Assembly: GCA_045122895.1 (NCBI GenBank) | Contig: JBGVIE010000025.1 | Span: 1 to 38,661 of the forward strand | From: RGIG1934 sp045122895 | GTDB lineage: Bacteria > Bacillota > Clostridia > Lachnospirales > Lachnospiraceae | Direction: 5' to 3' | Length of the DNA: 38,661 nt | Part shown: piece after piece, positions 31,375 through 38,661 of the stretch | How positions within the stretch are numbered: the first letter of the stretch is position 1 | Layout of the letters: each line of letters starts with the position of its first letter | The notes under the pieces: model-generated | Seen by the model: only the letters and a program-made list of their open reading frames with translations | Database searches by the model: none | Told to the model about the DNA's origin: nothing | Position numbers and translations under genes: made by a program

Positions 31375-32331
31375 TTATTTTGCTGTCTTAATGCTTGTTG
31401 TTGACCAGGCACTATAAACATACTTATCTGCATAATTTTTCTTTGCAGCTCTTACTCGTACATAATATCTTGTACCTGACTTTAAGCCTTTAATCGTTGC
31501 TTTTGTTGAAGTTACTGTCTTTTTGCTGTTGTTCTTAAAATTCTTACTTGTTGAGTACATTACCTCGTACTTTGTAGCACCCTTAACTTTACTGAATCTT
31601 ACATCAACAGAATTCTTCTTTGATGACTTTCTTGTAATCTTTGTCTTCGATACAGCGTTAAGTGTTTTAATCTTGTTCTTTGTGCTTTTAAGAGTAATGC
31701 TCTTAGACGTTGAAGCAAACATTGTAACTGTCTTGCCATACTTAATATCAAAAACAGCAACCTTCTTATTAGTCTTAGAAATCTTTCCTCCATATACACA
31801 CTTGATTTCCTTTGGAAATTGTACTGAGTATGTACACTTAATAACCTCTTCAAGTTCCTTTTGAGAAATACTTGGATCACTTAACATCTCTTCCATTTCA
31901 TCATCTGTATCATACTTAGCCTTAAGATAGAAGACATTACTCTTAATGTATCCAACACTGCCATCCTCGTTCATTGCCTTATTAAGTGCTTTATTCGATA
32001 TCTTCTGTGTATTCTTAGCCACATAGTATTCCTTGCCATTTTTCTTCTCAAGCTTGTATGTGCCATCGCTTAACATACTCTGCTCCATCTCTGCCTTCTG
32101 GGCACTTGTCATGGAAGAACCCGTCTGTTCCTTCATGTACTGATCCATATAATCCATAAATTTCTCTTTATCAATTGATATCTCAGATACCATTGTTGCA
32201 CTGCCATCGCTGTTAATCTTGATAACCTCATTTGCCTCCATACATGCCGTTAATGCAAACATAACAACCAGTGCCATAGCTGCAAGTATTAACTTTTTCC
32301 ATAGTCCCTCTTCCTTTCTTATAATAAACAT
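31375..32331 (-). CDS. Lipoprotein with C-terminal FN3-like domain
   Basis: The product is a membrane-anchored surface lipoprotein: hydrophobic KKLILAAMALVVMFALTAC ends in a lipobox with LTAC and the modified cysteine. An N-terminal domain starts VIKINSDGSATMVSEISIDKEKF and resembles LppM/DUF-type lipoproteins. The C terminus (about 235-318) is fibronectin III-like (VRFSKVKGATKYEVMYSTSKNF...GTRYYVRVRA). Function is unknown. The start is uncertain. ATG 32331 gives 318 residues but has no ribosome-binding site. A well-placed AGGAAGAGGG-ACT-ATG (ATG at 32299-32301) is one base out of frame. A single-base insertion, a sequencing error or real use of the upstream start are all possible. Confidence 0.72.
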   Translation of the reverse strand: MFIIRKEEGLWKKLILAAMALVVMFALTACMEANEVIKINSDGSATMVSEISIDKEKFMDYMDQYMKEQTGSSMTSAQKAEMEQSMLSDGTYKLEKKNGKEYYVAKNTQKISNKALNKAMNEDGSVGYIKSNVFYLKAKYDTDDEMEEMLSDPSISQKELEEVIKCTYSVQFPKEIKCVYGGKISKTNKKVAVFDIKYGKTVTMFASTSKSITLKSTKNKIKTLNAVSKTKITRKSSKKNSVDVRFSKVKGATKYEVMYSTSKNFKNNSKKTVTSTKATIKGLKSGTRYYVRVRAAKKNYADKYVYSAWSTTSIKTAK

Positions 32332-32334
32332 GAT

Positions 32335-32368
32335 GTAACTGCTCAGAGCCAACCTCGAAAACTGTTAC
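32335..32368. repeat. GTAACTGTTC palindrome, copy 3 (diverged)
   Basis: Plus strand reads GTAACTGCTCAGAGCC then AACCTCGAAAACTGTTAC, with the same loop (AGAGCCAACCTCG) as copy 2 and slightly diverged arms. On the minus strand it follows TAATAT, a -10-like hexamer, and lies just before the lipoprotein start. It sits between the ABC ATPase stop and the lipoprotein gene. Confidence 0.75.
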
Positions 32369-32404
32369 ATATTACAGGAAGATAATACCACATATAAAAA
32401 CAGA

Positions 32405-33169
32405 TTACCACCCTAAATCCATAAGCCATGTATTTAATTTTCTCTCTTTATCAGTGCTGCTAAGTGTCTTATCATCAGGAGCCACATACTCACCCTTGAT
32501 ATTTCCATCAACTATATACAGAACTCTTTTGCACTTAGCTGCAACTTTCGCATCATGAGTTACCATCATAACAGTTGTCCCTTCTTCGTTAAGCTTAACA
32601 ATTTCATCCATAACCTCAAGGGAAGATGTTCTGTTAAGTGCGCCCGTTGGCTCATCAGCAAACAACAGTCTTGGATTATTTATCATACTTCTGCATATGC
32701 AGGCTCTTTGAAGCTGACCTCCTGACACCTCGTTGATTCCATTGTCAGCAACATCTATTATTGAAAGCTTTCTCATAAGCTCCTCTGCTCTTTTTATCTT
32801 ATCAGCCTTAGATATATGTTCCTTTTTACTCTCAAGTGCAGGGAGTAAAATGTTATCGAGAATTGTAAGATTTTTCATCATATACATCTGCTGAAAAATA
32901 AATCCCATCTCATTTAATCTCACATTTGAAAGCTCATCAGCCTTCAGCTTTGTAATCTCTTTCCCATCAAAAATCACAGTACCGCTTGTTGGTATATCCA
33001 TTCCCGATACGGAATATAAAAGTGTTGATTTTCCTGAACCGGAAGGACCCATAATTGCCACCATGTCACCCTCCTCCACTGAAAAATTCACATTTTTAAG
33101 TACATTGTTCTGTCTTTTATCTATCACATAAGTCTTACATAAATCTTTTACTTCTAAAATCTTCGCCAT
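32405..33169 (-). CDS. ABC transporter ATP-binding protein (MacB/LolD type)
   Basis: The 254-residue ATPase has Walker A GPSGSGKST (about 40-48), Q-loop FIFQQMYMMKNLTILDNILLP, signature VSGGQLQRACICRSM, Walker B RLLFADEPTGALN and the switch histidine in MMVTHDAKV. The DEPTGALN form is typical of ATPases that pair with FtsX-like permeases for antimicrobial peptide export, resistance or lipoprotein traffic. It starts 18 bp after the permease gene with GGAGGAAAAAATT before ATG 33169, so the two form one transporter. Confidence 0.93.
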   Translation of the reverse strand: MAKILEVKDLCKTYVIDKRQNNVLKNVNFSVEEGDMVAIMGPSGSGKSTLLYSVSGMDIPTSGTVIFDGKEITKLKADELSNVRLNEMGFIFQQMYMMKNLTILDNILLPALESKKEHISKADKIKRAEELMRKLSIIDVADNGINEVSGGQLQRACICRSMINNPRLLFADEPTGALNRTSSLEVMDEIVKLNEEGTTVMMVTHDAKVAAKCKRVLYIVDGNIKGEYVAPDDKTLSSTDKERKLNTWLMDLGW

Positions 33170-33186
33170 AATTTTTTCCTCCAAAT

Positions 33187-35544
33187 CTATTCAATATTTG
33201 CAATGTCATTGCTTGTTATCCTGTTAGTGTACAATGCAGTGAGAAGCACTGACACAAAGTTTATCAAAAGAATTATTCCAGGATAAACCACCATTAATGA
33301 CAATGGTTTGAAATAATATTTAACATTTGTTGCACCCATCATTTTCCAAATTGGATCGCACCAGAGCTTTGTCACAGGATAAGTAAATGCTATTGCTAAC
33401 ACCTCTGATGTAACTGCCACAAGCATAAATCTCAAAACATGCCATCTCAGTATGAAACTGTTCCTAAAGCCAACTGCTTTTAAAAGAGCTATCTGGCTGG
33501 TCTCATCTGATATAAAAGTTCTCTCCATCAGCACTGTAACAAGTATCACCACAATACATGTTATTATAAGTAAAAGCTTTGCAACTGCATCCATTGTATC
33601 TGCAACTCCCATACAATCATCGCAGTACTGTGCTGCATCAAATACTTCCTCTATATCATAAAAATCTTTAATCCTGTCGATTCTCTTCCTTAATTCCTTA
33701 TCGTTTACCTTGTCATCAAAATCAATCCGAAAAGCCATAAGAGCACTGGCATTGCTCATATCTGTGGGTGCGTCTTCGTGAATTCTTATAACACTTCCAA
33801 GCTGATTCATTGTCTGGAAATAAGCTGTTACTATACACTCTCTTTTTTCATCTCCAAAATCAATTGTCACTGTATCACCAATCTGCGCATCAATCTCTTT
33901 TGCGACAGTCTTAGTTATAGCTATTTCATCAGCATTTTGTGGAGCACTTCCCTGCGTATATTCATAATCAGACATTTTGTTCTGTTTGCACTGCTGCAAT
34001 GTCACTGAATATACTTTGCCATTAGAGGTTACAGGATATTTGTACCAGACCTCTGTACTAACTTTTCCGGGCATTCCCATTTTTTCCAGGTCATTTTCAA
34101 TATTTTCAATCTGCTTTATAATATTCTCATTACCCTCTTTTGAGATAAATTCCATCTCCATAAGCTTTGCTGAAGTTATGTACACATCTGATTTTTTTCC
34201 AAAAGTTCCAATAAGTCTGTCACTCTTCATGGTGTCTGTAACCATAACAACTCCAAATACAAATATTGAACATAAGAAAAACGAAAGTGTTATTGTTATG
34301 AATCTTTTTGGTGCGCTAAGCACATCATTAACCGCCATATATAACGCGTTTCCAAAATGTGTTTTTCTTATTGAATATCTTGTCTTCTTGCTGAACCGCT
34401 CTCCTGTCTGGCCATTTCTTATGGCATCAACAGGCGTTGCTTTCTTAACTTTTCTTGTGCAAAAATATGCAAATCCACTCATTACAAGTACAACAAGCAT
34501 TGAACCTGCTATGTTTAAAAGTATTCCTGCATCATTACCAAGTACCATTTTCTCAGATACAGAGCTTATCAATACCGAACCAAATGGTATTCCTGCGAAG
34601 AAACCAATAATTCCGCCAACCACTGACATTGCAAAATACTTTGTCATATAAAGGCTTCTGATTTTTCTGTTCTTAATCCCTATCGCCTTCATAACTCCTA
34701 TTTCCCTGAATTCTTCGTTGATTGTAAATGTTATTACAAACTTAAGCAGCACAAATGATACTATGCAAAGGCACACGCTAAGCACAAGTACTATCATCGC
34801 CACAAGCATTTCCATTACATAACAGAGCTTTATCATATTTCTTTCACCAGAAAATAATATTCCTTTGGCGTCTGTTGTCTCAGATTTTACAGCCTTTACA
34901 TCGTTTGCTTTTATGTAAAAAATACGACCGTTATATTCTTTAAATTCATCACTGTCATATTCGAGGTAATCCTCCTGATTAATAATAAGCCTCGTGTTTC
35001 CCATCATATCAGAACCAAGAAGTGCATCTTTGATTTCTCCTGCTATCTTAAACTTCCTGTCTGTTCCTTTAAGATTAATTCTTAACTCATCACCAACACT
35101 TACATTATTCTTCTTAAGAAGTCCTGCCGTCACATAAATTTCACCACGTTTTACACTTTTTAATTCTTCGTTATTGGATTTAAAATAGGTAATTGCACTG
35201 TCACTAAATCCCTCCAATACAACTGTACTGCTCTTCATCTCGACTTCTTTTCCTGAAATCTTTAAGTCATCCTTACAAAGCCAGAGACAATCTTCCATCT
35301 TATAGCTTTCCACATTTTGGGATTCATCAAGAATCTTAGTAACCCCACCATCACCACTCTGGGTAAATATCATATAGTCACCGATTCCTGCCTTATCAAG
35401 AAAATAATCAGTTCCATTCATCACCGTAACCACATTGCTTATTCCTGATGACACAAACATTGATGCCAGCACAGTAAAGAGCAACAGAATTACATTCATC
35501 GTCTTTTTCCTTTTTATGTCTCTTTTTAAAATATTAAAGTACAT
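33187..35544 (-). CDS. FtsX-family ABC transporter permease
   Basis: The 785-residue permease has an N-terminal helix (about 14-36) and a large extracellular domain (to about 240). Three helices with EFREIGVMKAIGIKNRKI (FtsX core, about 245-365) follow. A second duplicated unit then has a helix near 410, an extracellular domain and a final FtsX core containing SQIALLKAVGFRNSFILRW (about 655-785). It moves no substrate that can be named; systems of this kind handle peptides or lipids. GGAGGC before ATG 35544 decides the start. A two-component system lies directly upstream on the same strand. Confidence 0.92.
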   Translation of the reverse strand: MYFNILKRDIKRKKTMNVILLLFTVLASMFVSSGISNVVTVMNGTDYFLDKAGIGDYMIFTQSGDGGVTKILDESQNVESYKMEDCLWLCKDDLKISGKEVEMKSSTVVLEGFSDSAITYFKSNNEELKSVKRGEIYVTAGLLKKNNVSVGDELRINLKGTDRKFKIAGEIKDALLGSDMMGNTRLIINQEDYLEYDSDEFKEYNGRIFYIKANDVKAVKSETTDAKGILFSGERNMIKLCYVMEMLVAMIVLVLSVCLCIVSFVLLKFVITFTINEEFREIGVMKAIGIKNRKIRSLYMTKYFAMSVVGGIIGFFAGIPFGSVLISSVSEKMVLGNDAGILLNIAGSMLVVLVMSGFAYFCTRKVKKATPVDAIRNGQTGERFSKKTRYSIRKTHFGNALYMAVNDVLSAPKRFITITLSFFLCSIFVFGVVMVTDTMKSDRLIGTFGKKSDVYITSAKLMEMEFISKEGNENIIKQIENIENDLEKMGMPGKVSTEVWYKYPVTSNGKVYSVTLQQCKQNKMSDYEYTQGSAPQNADEIAITKTVAKEIDAQIGDTVTIDFGDEKRECIVTAYFQTMNQLGSVIRIHEDAPTDMSNASALMAFRIDFDDKVNDKELRKRIDRIKDFYDIEEVFDAAQYCDDCMGVADTMDAVAKLLLIITCIVVILVTVLMERTFISDETSQIALLKAVGFRNSFILRWHVLRFMLVAVTSEVLAIAFTYPVTKLWCDPIWKMMGATNVKYYFKPLSLMVVYPGIILLINFVSVLLTALYTNRITSNDIANIE

Positions 35545-35585
35545 ATTTGCCTCCATTTCTCTTTGTTTATCAACTTGTTGCTCTA

Positions 35586-35656
35586 ATTATAGAACCCAAT
35601 TTATTAAATAATCCTTAAATACTACCTGTTCTTTTGGTGAAATAAATATTTATTTC
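35586..35656 (-). promoter_or_regulatory. Promoter of the ABC transporter with candidate response-regulator sites
   Basis: On the minus strand TATAAT (35586-35591) lacks a good -35 at 17 bp, as expected for an activated promoter. Two copies of TATTTAA (35615-35621 and 35604-35610) are repeated with an 11-bp period just upstream of the -10, the geometry of OmpR/PhoB-family direct repeats. Further upstream is the perfect 18-bp palindrome GAAATAAATATTTATTTC (35639-35656). The neighbouring response regulator is the likely binder. Confidence 0.5.
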
Positions 35657-35669
35657 TGTTAAGAAATCA

Positions 35670-35734
35670 TTCAATAACATTATAACCGGGTTTATCATAC
35701 TCATATGAAAAACCCGGTTATAATTGTTATTGAA
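35670..35734. terminator. Long inverted repeat between the kinase gene and the transporter operon
   Basis: A 24-base arm (35670-35693) pairs with 35710-35734 with one bulged T, core ATAACCGGGTTT, around a 16-base loop. It starts 14 bp after the kinase stop, so termination or mRNA 3'-end protection is likely, although no long T run follows on the minus strand. It separates the two-component operon from the ABC operon. Confidence 0.6.
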
Positions 35735-35747
35735 GCTTAATGCAATT

Positions 35748-36971
35748 TTATCCCAGCTTTCTTATAACAACGGTCACACTAAACTCTTCACCCATACTTG
35801 CAAAAACTTCCCCATCCATCTTATGCATAAGTTCCCGGCATATGTAGAGACCAAGTCCACTTCCACTCTCTTTACTGCTATTGCTTCCACGATAAAACGA
35901 GTCAAATATATGAAGCAATTCTTCTTCATCCAGAGAACCTCCTGTGTTAGTGACTGTCACCAGCCTGCAATTCTCTTCCTCTGAAAAAGAAACAGCTATT
36001 CGTTCTCCATCGCCATACTTTATTGCGTTCTCTATAATGTTCTGTAACACTTCAACTAATCTGTCCCTGTCACCGTATACAAGACAATCCTCTGTTTTAT
36101 CTATGTCAAAATCGATATGCAGAGTTTTCATTTTGTCACGATAATACTCTTCAATTTCTTTTGTTATATCCGATAAATATACTTCGCCATTTTCAACACT
36201 TAACGACATAAAATCTTCACGGGAAGCATTTGCAATCTCACCAACATACCTCTTTATATCTGCTATGTTTTTCTCTATACCCGATATTGCTTCAAGCTTC
36301 TTTTCCTCACTGTCATAGAGATTCATCTTCAACGCCTTTGAATACAAATCAATCGCAGATAAAGGCGTTTTTATATCGTGAGACAATGACAAAACAAGCA
36401 GCTTTCTCTCTTTTAAAAGAGCAAGCTCATTTCTTTTATTATCCTCAAGCTTTTCCCGAAGCATATCCATTCCCCATAAGAATTTATGAAAATATTTGCT
36501 TTTTTCCTGTTTGATTGGAACAGACAGATTGCCTTTTGCAAGCTCGTTTGTCATACTGTTCATTCTGACAAATGGTGCAAGTATCTTTCTTCCTATGTAT
36601 ATAAGCAGCAAAATTGTTAGAGCTATGAGTAACATAAAGCAACACCGAAACACCCGTAGTACAGATTTATTCTGATATTTTTGATATTCAAACCGGTAAA
36701 GTTCACCACCCACACTCTCAACTGTGTAATCATTTCTACAGGGCTTGTCAGGATCAAACTTCTCAACGTTCACTATTGTTCTGTATTTTGCTTTTATAAT
36801 CTCCTCAAGACTCTCTCCCTCCTCAAGCAGCTTAACGATTCTGCTAATCTCCACCTTGTGCATTTTTGTAACACTTTTATTTAGTTCCTTTTGTATTAAA
36901 AAATCAGAACACACAAAAAGAAGAAGTTCAAAAAATATAAAGCATACAATAAATTTTCTGTATTTACTCAA
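35748..36971 (-). CDS. Sensor histidine kinase
   Basis: The 407-residue kinase has a helix at about 7-23, a small extracellular domain (about 24-105), a second helix (about 108-127) and a HAMP-like linker (ILAPFVRMNSMTNELAKGNLSVPI). The phospho-acceptor H198 is in SHDIKTPLSAID. The ATPase domain has NIIENAIKYG and GSGLGLYICRELM. The extracellular domain makes it unlike the short BceS-type intramembrane sensors. It starts with TTG, overlapping the response-regulator stop by 8 bp, with GGAGTGGGG as ribosome-binding site, so the pair is coupled. Confidence 0.92.
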   Translation of the reverse strand: MSKYRKFIVCFIFFELLLFVCSDFLIQKELNKSVTKMHKVEISRIVKLLEEGESLEEIIKAKYRTIVNVEKFDPDKPCRNDYTVESVGGELYRFEYQKYQNKSVLRVFRCCFMLLIALTILLLIYIGRKILAPFVRMNSMTNELAKGNLSVPIKQEKSKYFHKFLWGMDMLREKLEDNKRNELALLKERKLLVLSLSHDIKTPLSAIDLYSKALKMNLYDSEEKKLEAISGIEKNIADIKRYVGEIANASREDFMSLSVENGEVYLSDITKEIEEYYRDKMKTLHIDFDIDKTEDCLVYGDRDRLVEVLQNIIENAIKYGDGERIAVSFSEEENCRLVTVTNTGGSLDEEELLHIFDSFYRGSNSSKESGSGLGLYICRELMHKMDGEVFASMGEEFSVTVVIRKLG

Positions 36972-37626
36972 ATCTATACCCCACTCCCCACTCTGTTAAT
37001 ATGTGTTTTGGTTTCTTTGGATCTTTTTCGATTTTCTGGCGCAACCACTTAATATGAACCGTAAGGGTCTGAAGCTCTGACTCGCTATCACTGCCCCAGA
37101 TTGTATTAAACAAATATTCTTTTTTGAGCGTAACACCCTTATTCTCAATCATAAATTTCAAAAGTTCATATTCCTTTATAGTCGTGTCAATCTGCTCATC
37201 ATTCACATACACAATATTGTTAACTGTATTAAGCCTGATTTCATCTGACACAAGTTCTAACGAGGCGTATTTTCGCATAAAAACACCCTTTATCTTCGCC
37301 ATAAGAATATCTATATCATAGGGCTTTTCAATATAATCATCTGCCCCAAGCCCAAGTCCCTTTAACATATCTTCCTTTGTATTTCTGGCACTTGCAATCA
37401 TTATATGCGCATTGGAATTCTCTCTAATCTTCTTGCACACATAAAATCCGTCTATTCCCGGCAGACAAATATCCAGAATAACGAGCTTCGCTCCGTACAT
37501 TTCAAATAGCTCTACCGCCTTCTCTCCACTTACGGCAACACTTACTACAAATCCTTCTCTACTCAGAAAATCCTGTAAAAGTGTACCTATTTCTTTATTA
37601 TCTTCCACTATTATTATATCCAGCAT
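36964..37626 (-). CDS. OmpR/PhoB-family response regulator
   Basis: The 220-residue protein has a receiver domain (MLDIIIVEDNKEIG, phospho-acceptor D52 in VILDICLPGIDG, lysine in IEKPYD) and a C-terminal winged helix (about 125-220, TTIKEYELLKFMIENKGVTLKKEYLFNTIWG...TLTVHIKWLRQKIEKDPKKPKHILTEWGVGYRFE). It is phosphorylated by the kinase encoded next and presumably activates the ABC transporter operon downstream. GGAGGAAGCAAG fixes the start at 37626 over the codon at 37644. Confidence 0.94.
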   Translation of the reverse strand: MLDIIIVEDNKEIGTLLQDFLSREGFVVSVAVSGEKAVELFEMYGAKLVILDICLPGIDGFYVCKKIRENSNAHIMIASARNTKEDMLKGLGLGADDYIEKPYDIDILMAKIKGVFMRKYASLELVSDEIRLNTVNNIVYVNDEQIDTTIKEYELLKFMIENKGVTLKKEYLFNTIWGSDSESELQTLTVHIKWLRQKIEKDPKKPKHILTEWGVGYRFE

Positions 37627-37643
37627 CTTGCTTCCTCCGCTCA

Positions 37644-37658
37644 CCTATTAACAATAGG
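37644..37658. promoter_or_regulatory. Short dyad upstream of the response regulator gene
   Basis: CCTATT-AAC-AATAGG is a perfect 15-bp dyad just before the ribosome-binding site of the response regulator, where it could be an operator or mRNA hairpin. It lies in the divergent region shared with the Pr6Pr-like gene. Confidence 0.35.
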
Positions 37659-37708
37659 ATAGCATAATTTAGAAAAAAATTAAATTGCTTTTGTTTATGG
37701 TAGTGTGC

Positions 37709-37738
37709 TATATTGTATCTGTTCAGAACAGACAATAC
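37709..37738 (+). promoter_or_regulatory. -10 box and CTGTTCAGAACAG palindrome before the Pr6Pr-like gene
   Basis: TATATT (37709-37714) looks like a -10; a -35 TTGCTT (37685-37690) lies 18 bp upstream. Directly after the -10 is GTATCTGTTC-A-GAACAG-ACAATAC (37715-37738), whose core CTGTTCAGAACAG is a perfect dyad and whose start, GTATCTGTTC, differs by one base from the GTAACTGTTC arm. It has the same place relative to the -10 as copies 1 and 2 but lacks their loop. Confidence 0.5.
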
Positions 37739-37764
37739 TATACAAAAAGGAAATGGAATATTAT

Positions 37765-38478
37765 ATGAGCGAAGAATTACGAAACGAAAAAATTAAAGGA
37801 ATTATGCTTAAGTTTCTTGCAATCTCTGTATCTTTATACGGAGTTGTTGTTGGATATAATAATCTTCAGACATTTACTTTTTTTACAACACTGTCAAATA
37901 TATGGATTGAAATCATTTTACTGGTTTCGCTCATTTTTGATGTTATGTATCTAAAGAGTAATGGAAGTAAGAACTATAAAAATAACGTATTTTACATAAT
38001 AAAATTTATGCTGACAATTTCTATTACTGTTACTTTTTTAGTGTATATGTTTTTGTTAGCCCCAAATAGTGAATATGGTTTTATAGGAGCGTACACACAT
38101 AATTATTATTCAAGCTACTGTGTTCACTTCTCAGGTCCAATACTTGCGATTTTGGATTTTATTATTTTTGATTATGAATATGAATCAACTAATATTCACG
38201 CACTTTATGCCACTATTCCCTCACTTATATATGTCTTATTTGTCACAATCTTAGGATACAGTGGTATGAGATGGTATGACACAATGTATGCACCATATAA
38301 CTTCCTTAATTTCGGTGCAAAATGCGGATGGTTTGGATATGATTCACATGCAGACGGTTCAGAAACACTGGGAATCGGAGTATTTTATATGATATTTGTA
38401 TTGGTGCTAATCTTCATAGCAATCGGTATGTTATTCCTGTTAATTAAAGATAGACGCAGAGCTTCCAAATTGCATTGA
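37765..38478 (+). CDS. Pr6Pr-like six-helix membrane protein
   Basis: The 237-residue protein has about six or seven hydrophobic helices, with FFTTLSNIW, HFSGPILAILDFIIFDYEYE and MYAPYNFLNF, the arrangement of the Pr6Pr (FAR-17a/AIG1-like) membrane family. In eukaryotes relatives hydrolyse fatty-acid esters of hydroxy fatty acids using conserved threonine and histidine residues; here T and H occur in FFTTLSN and CVHFSGP, so an enzyme is possible but unproven. The start is uncertain: ATG 37765 is chosen; ATG 37753 has AAGG only two bases upstream. A terminator follows, so it is a single gene. Confidence 0.65.
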   Translation: MSEELRNEKIKGIMLKFLAISVSLYGVVVGYNNLQTFTFFTTLSNIWIEIILLVSLIFDVMYLKSNGSKNYKNNVFYIIKFMLTISITVTFLVYMFLLAPNSEYGFIGAYTHNYYSSYCVHFSGPILAILDFIIFDYEYESTNIHALYATIPSLIYVLFVTILGYSGMRWYDTMYAPYNFLNFGAKCGWFGYDSHADGSETLGIGVFYMIFVLVLIFIAIGMLFLLIKDRRRASKLH

Positions 38479-38479
38479 A

Positions 38480-38516
38480 AAAAAAGTCTGTCGCAAAAAT
38501 GCGGCAGACTTTTTTT
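38480..38516. terminator. Bidirectional terminator after the Pr6Pr-like gene
   Basis: AAAAAAGTCTGTCGCA (38480-38495) pairs with TGCGGCAGACTTTTTT (38500-38515) with one G-U pair around AAAA. It serves the convergent genes ending at 38478 and 38521. Confidence 0.92.
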
Positions 38517-38520
38517 ATCC

Positions 38521-38661
38521 CTACATCTCACTAATCACACCCTTATCCATCTCATGTACTGTATCACATAGTATCTCTATGTCCTCTGTGGAATGTGACG
38601 CAAGTATTATTGTCTTTCCCTGCTCCTTAAGCTTCATAAGCAGTTCCCTCATATCATTTAC
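38521..38661 (-). CDS. ABC transporter ATP-binding protein, C-terminal fragment cut by the window edge
   Basis: The last 46 codons of a minus-strand gene are visible: VNDMRELLMKLKEQGKTIILASHSTEDIEILCDTVHEMDKGVISEM followed by TAG at 38521-38523. KTIILASHS carries the switch histidine that follows Walker B in ABC ATPases, and the ending is that of a short ABC-2-type ATPase. The rest lies outside the window, so the substrate and partner are unknown. Confidence 0.8.
   Translation of the reverse strand, partial: VNDMRELLMKLKEQGKTIILASHSTEDIEILCDTVHEMDKGVISEM

Noticed and set aside
33977..34651. Plus-strand open frame of 224 codons
   Set aside because: It is entirely antisense to the FtsX permease, which has clear domains and a ribosome-binding site; this frame has no family features.
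32405..37626. BceRS-BceAB bacitracin-type module
   Set aside because: The kinase has a real extracellular domain and HAMP linker, unlike BceS, and the permease has the duplicated FtsX layout with two large domains rather than the BceB ten-helix pattern; only a general peptide or lipid transporter call is justified.

Overview
The window is an AT-rich stretch of a low-GC Gram-positive chromosome. A member of the Clostridia, most likely Lachnospiraceae, fits best. The signs are consensus TTGACA/TATAAT promoters with 17-bp spacers, strong GGAGG ribosome-binding sites, a Gram-positive type rRNA leader with a boxA-like motif, a prfB gene with a programmed frameshift directly behind secA, and several families typical of gut Clostridia (C_GCAxxG_C_C protein, UPF0340, ECF S component, minimal SufC/SufB-like pair). 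I do not assign a genus. Nearly all of it is core chromosome. I see no phage, insertion sequence or CRISPR array.

Layout. The left edge (1-310) is the leader and promoter of an rRNA operon running left out of the window, preceded by tRNA-Ser(UGA). From 493 to 7079, minus-strand housekeeping genes follow: ispD, tsaD, a membrane-anchored unknown, ribonuclease Z, a small zinc-ribbon protein, rimI-tsaB-tsaE (with tsaD, the bacterial t6A tRNA-modification set), a YcxB-like protein and two tandem paralogous small membrane proteins. tex (plus strand) and a small SprA-like metalloprotease come next. From 10013 to 16620 are hom with an ACT-domain regulator, then cheW-prfB-secA and hpf. The 450-bp gap after hpf holds a cluster of DnaA-box-like sequences. 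Then come an SH3/NlpC-P60 cell-wall hydrolase, a YmfI-like reductase, cysK with an adjacent Rrf2/CymR-type repressor, and an azlC-azlD-lysR operon. From 23.3 to 25.1 kb there is a two-gene SufC/SufB-like Fe-S assembly unit. The right third has an FN3-M14 carboxypeptidase, a MATE exporter, truA, a decayed Phd/RelE toxin-antitoxin pair, an ECF-S/UPF0340/C_GCAxxG operon, and a two-component system next to an FtsX-type ABC transporter and a lipoprotein. A Pr6Pr-like membrane protein and the tail of another ABC ATPase close the window.

Regulation is the most interesting part. A short palindrome built on GTAACTGTTC...GAACAGTTAC occurs at least three times, with two looser relatives, and in the best cases lies immediately after a -10 box, where transcription should begin. 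It precedes unrelated genes (SprA-like protease, Fe-S assembly pair, lipoprotein, possibly the Pr6Pr-like gene), so it looks like a shared operator or a 5'-end RNA hairpin. The cysK promoter carries a dyad suited to the neighbouring Rrf2 repressor, followed by a leader with three hairpins, a possible 14-codon leader peptide and flanking direct repeats. The transporter behind the two-component system has an 11-bp-phased direct repeat just upstream of its -10. All functions are inferred by reading translated sequence, not from database searches.
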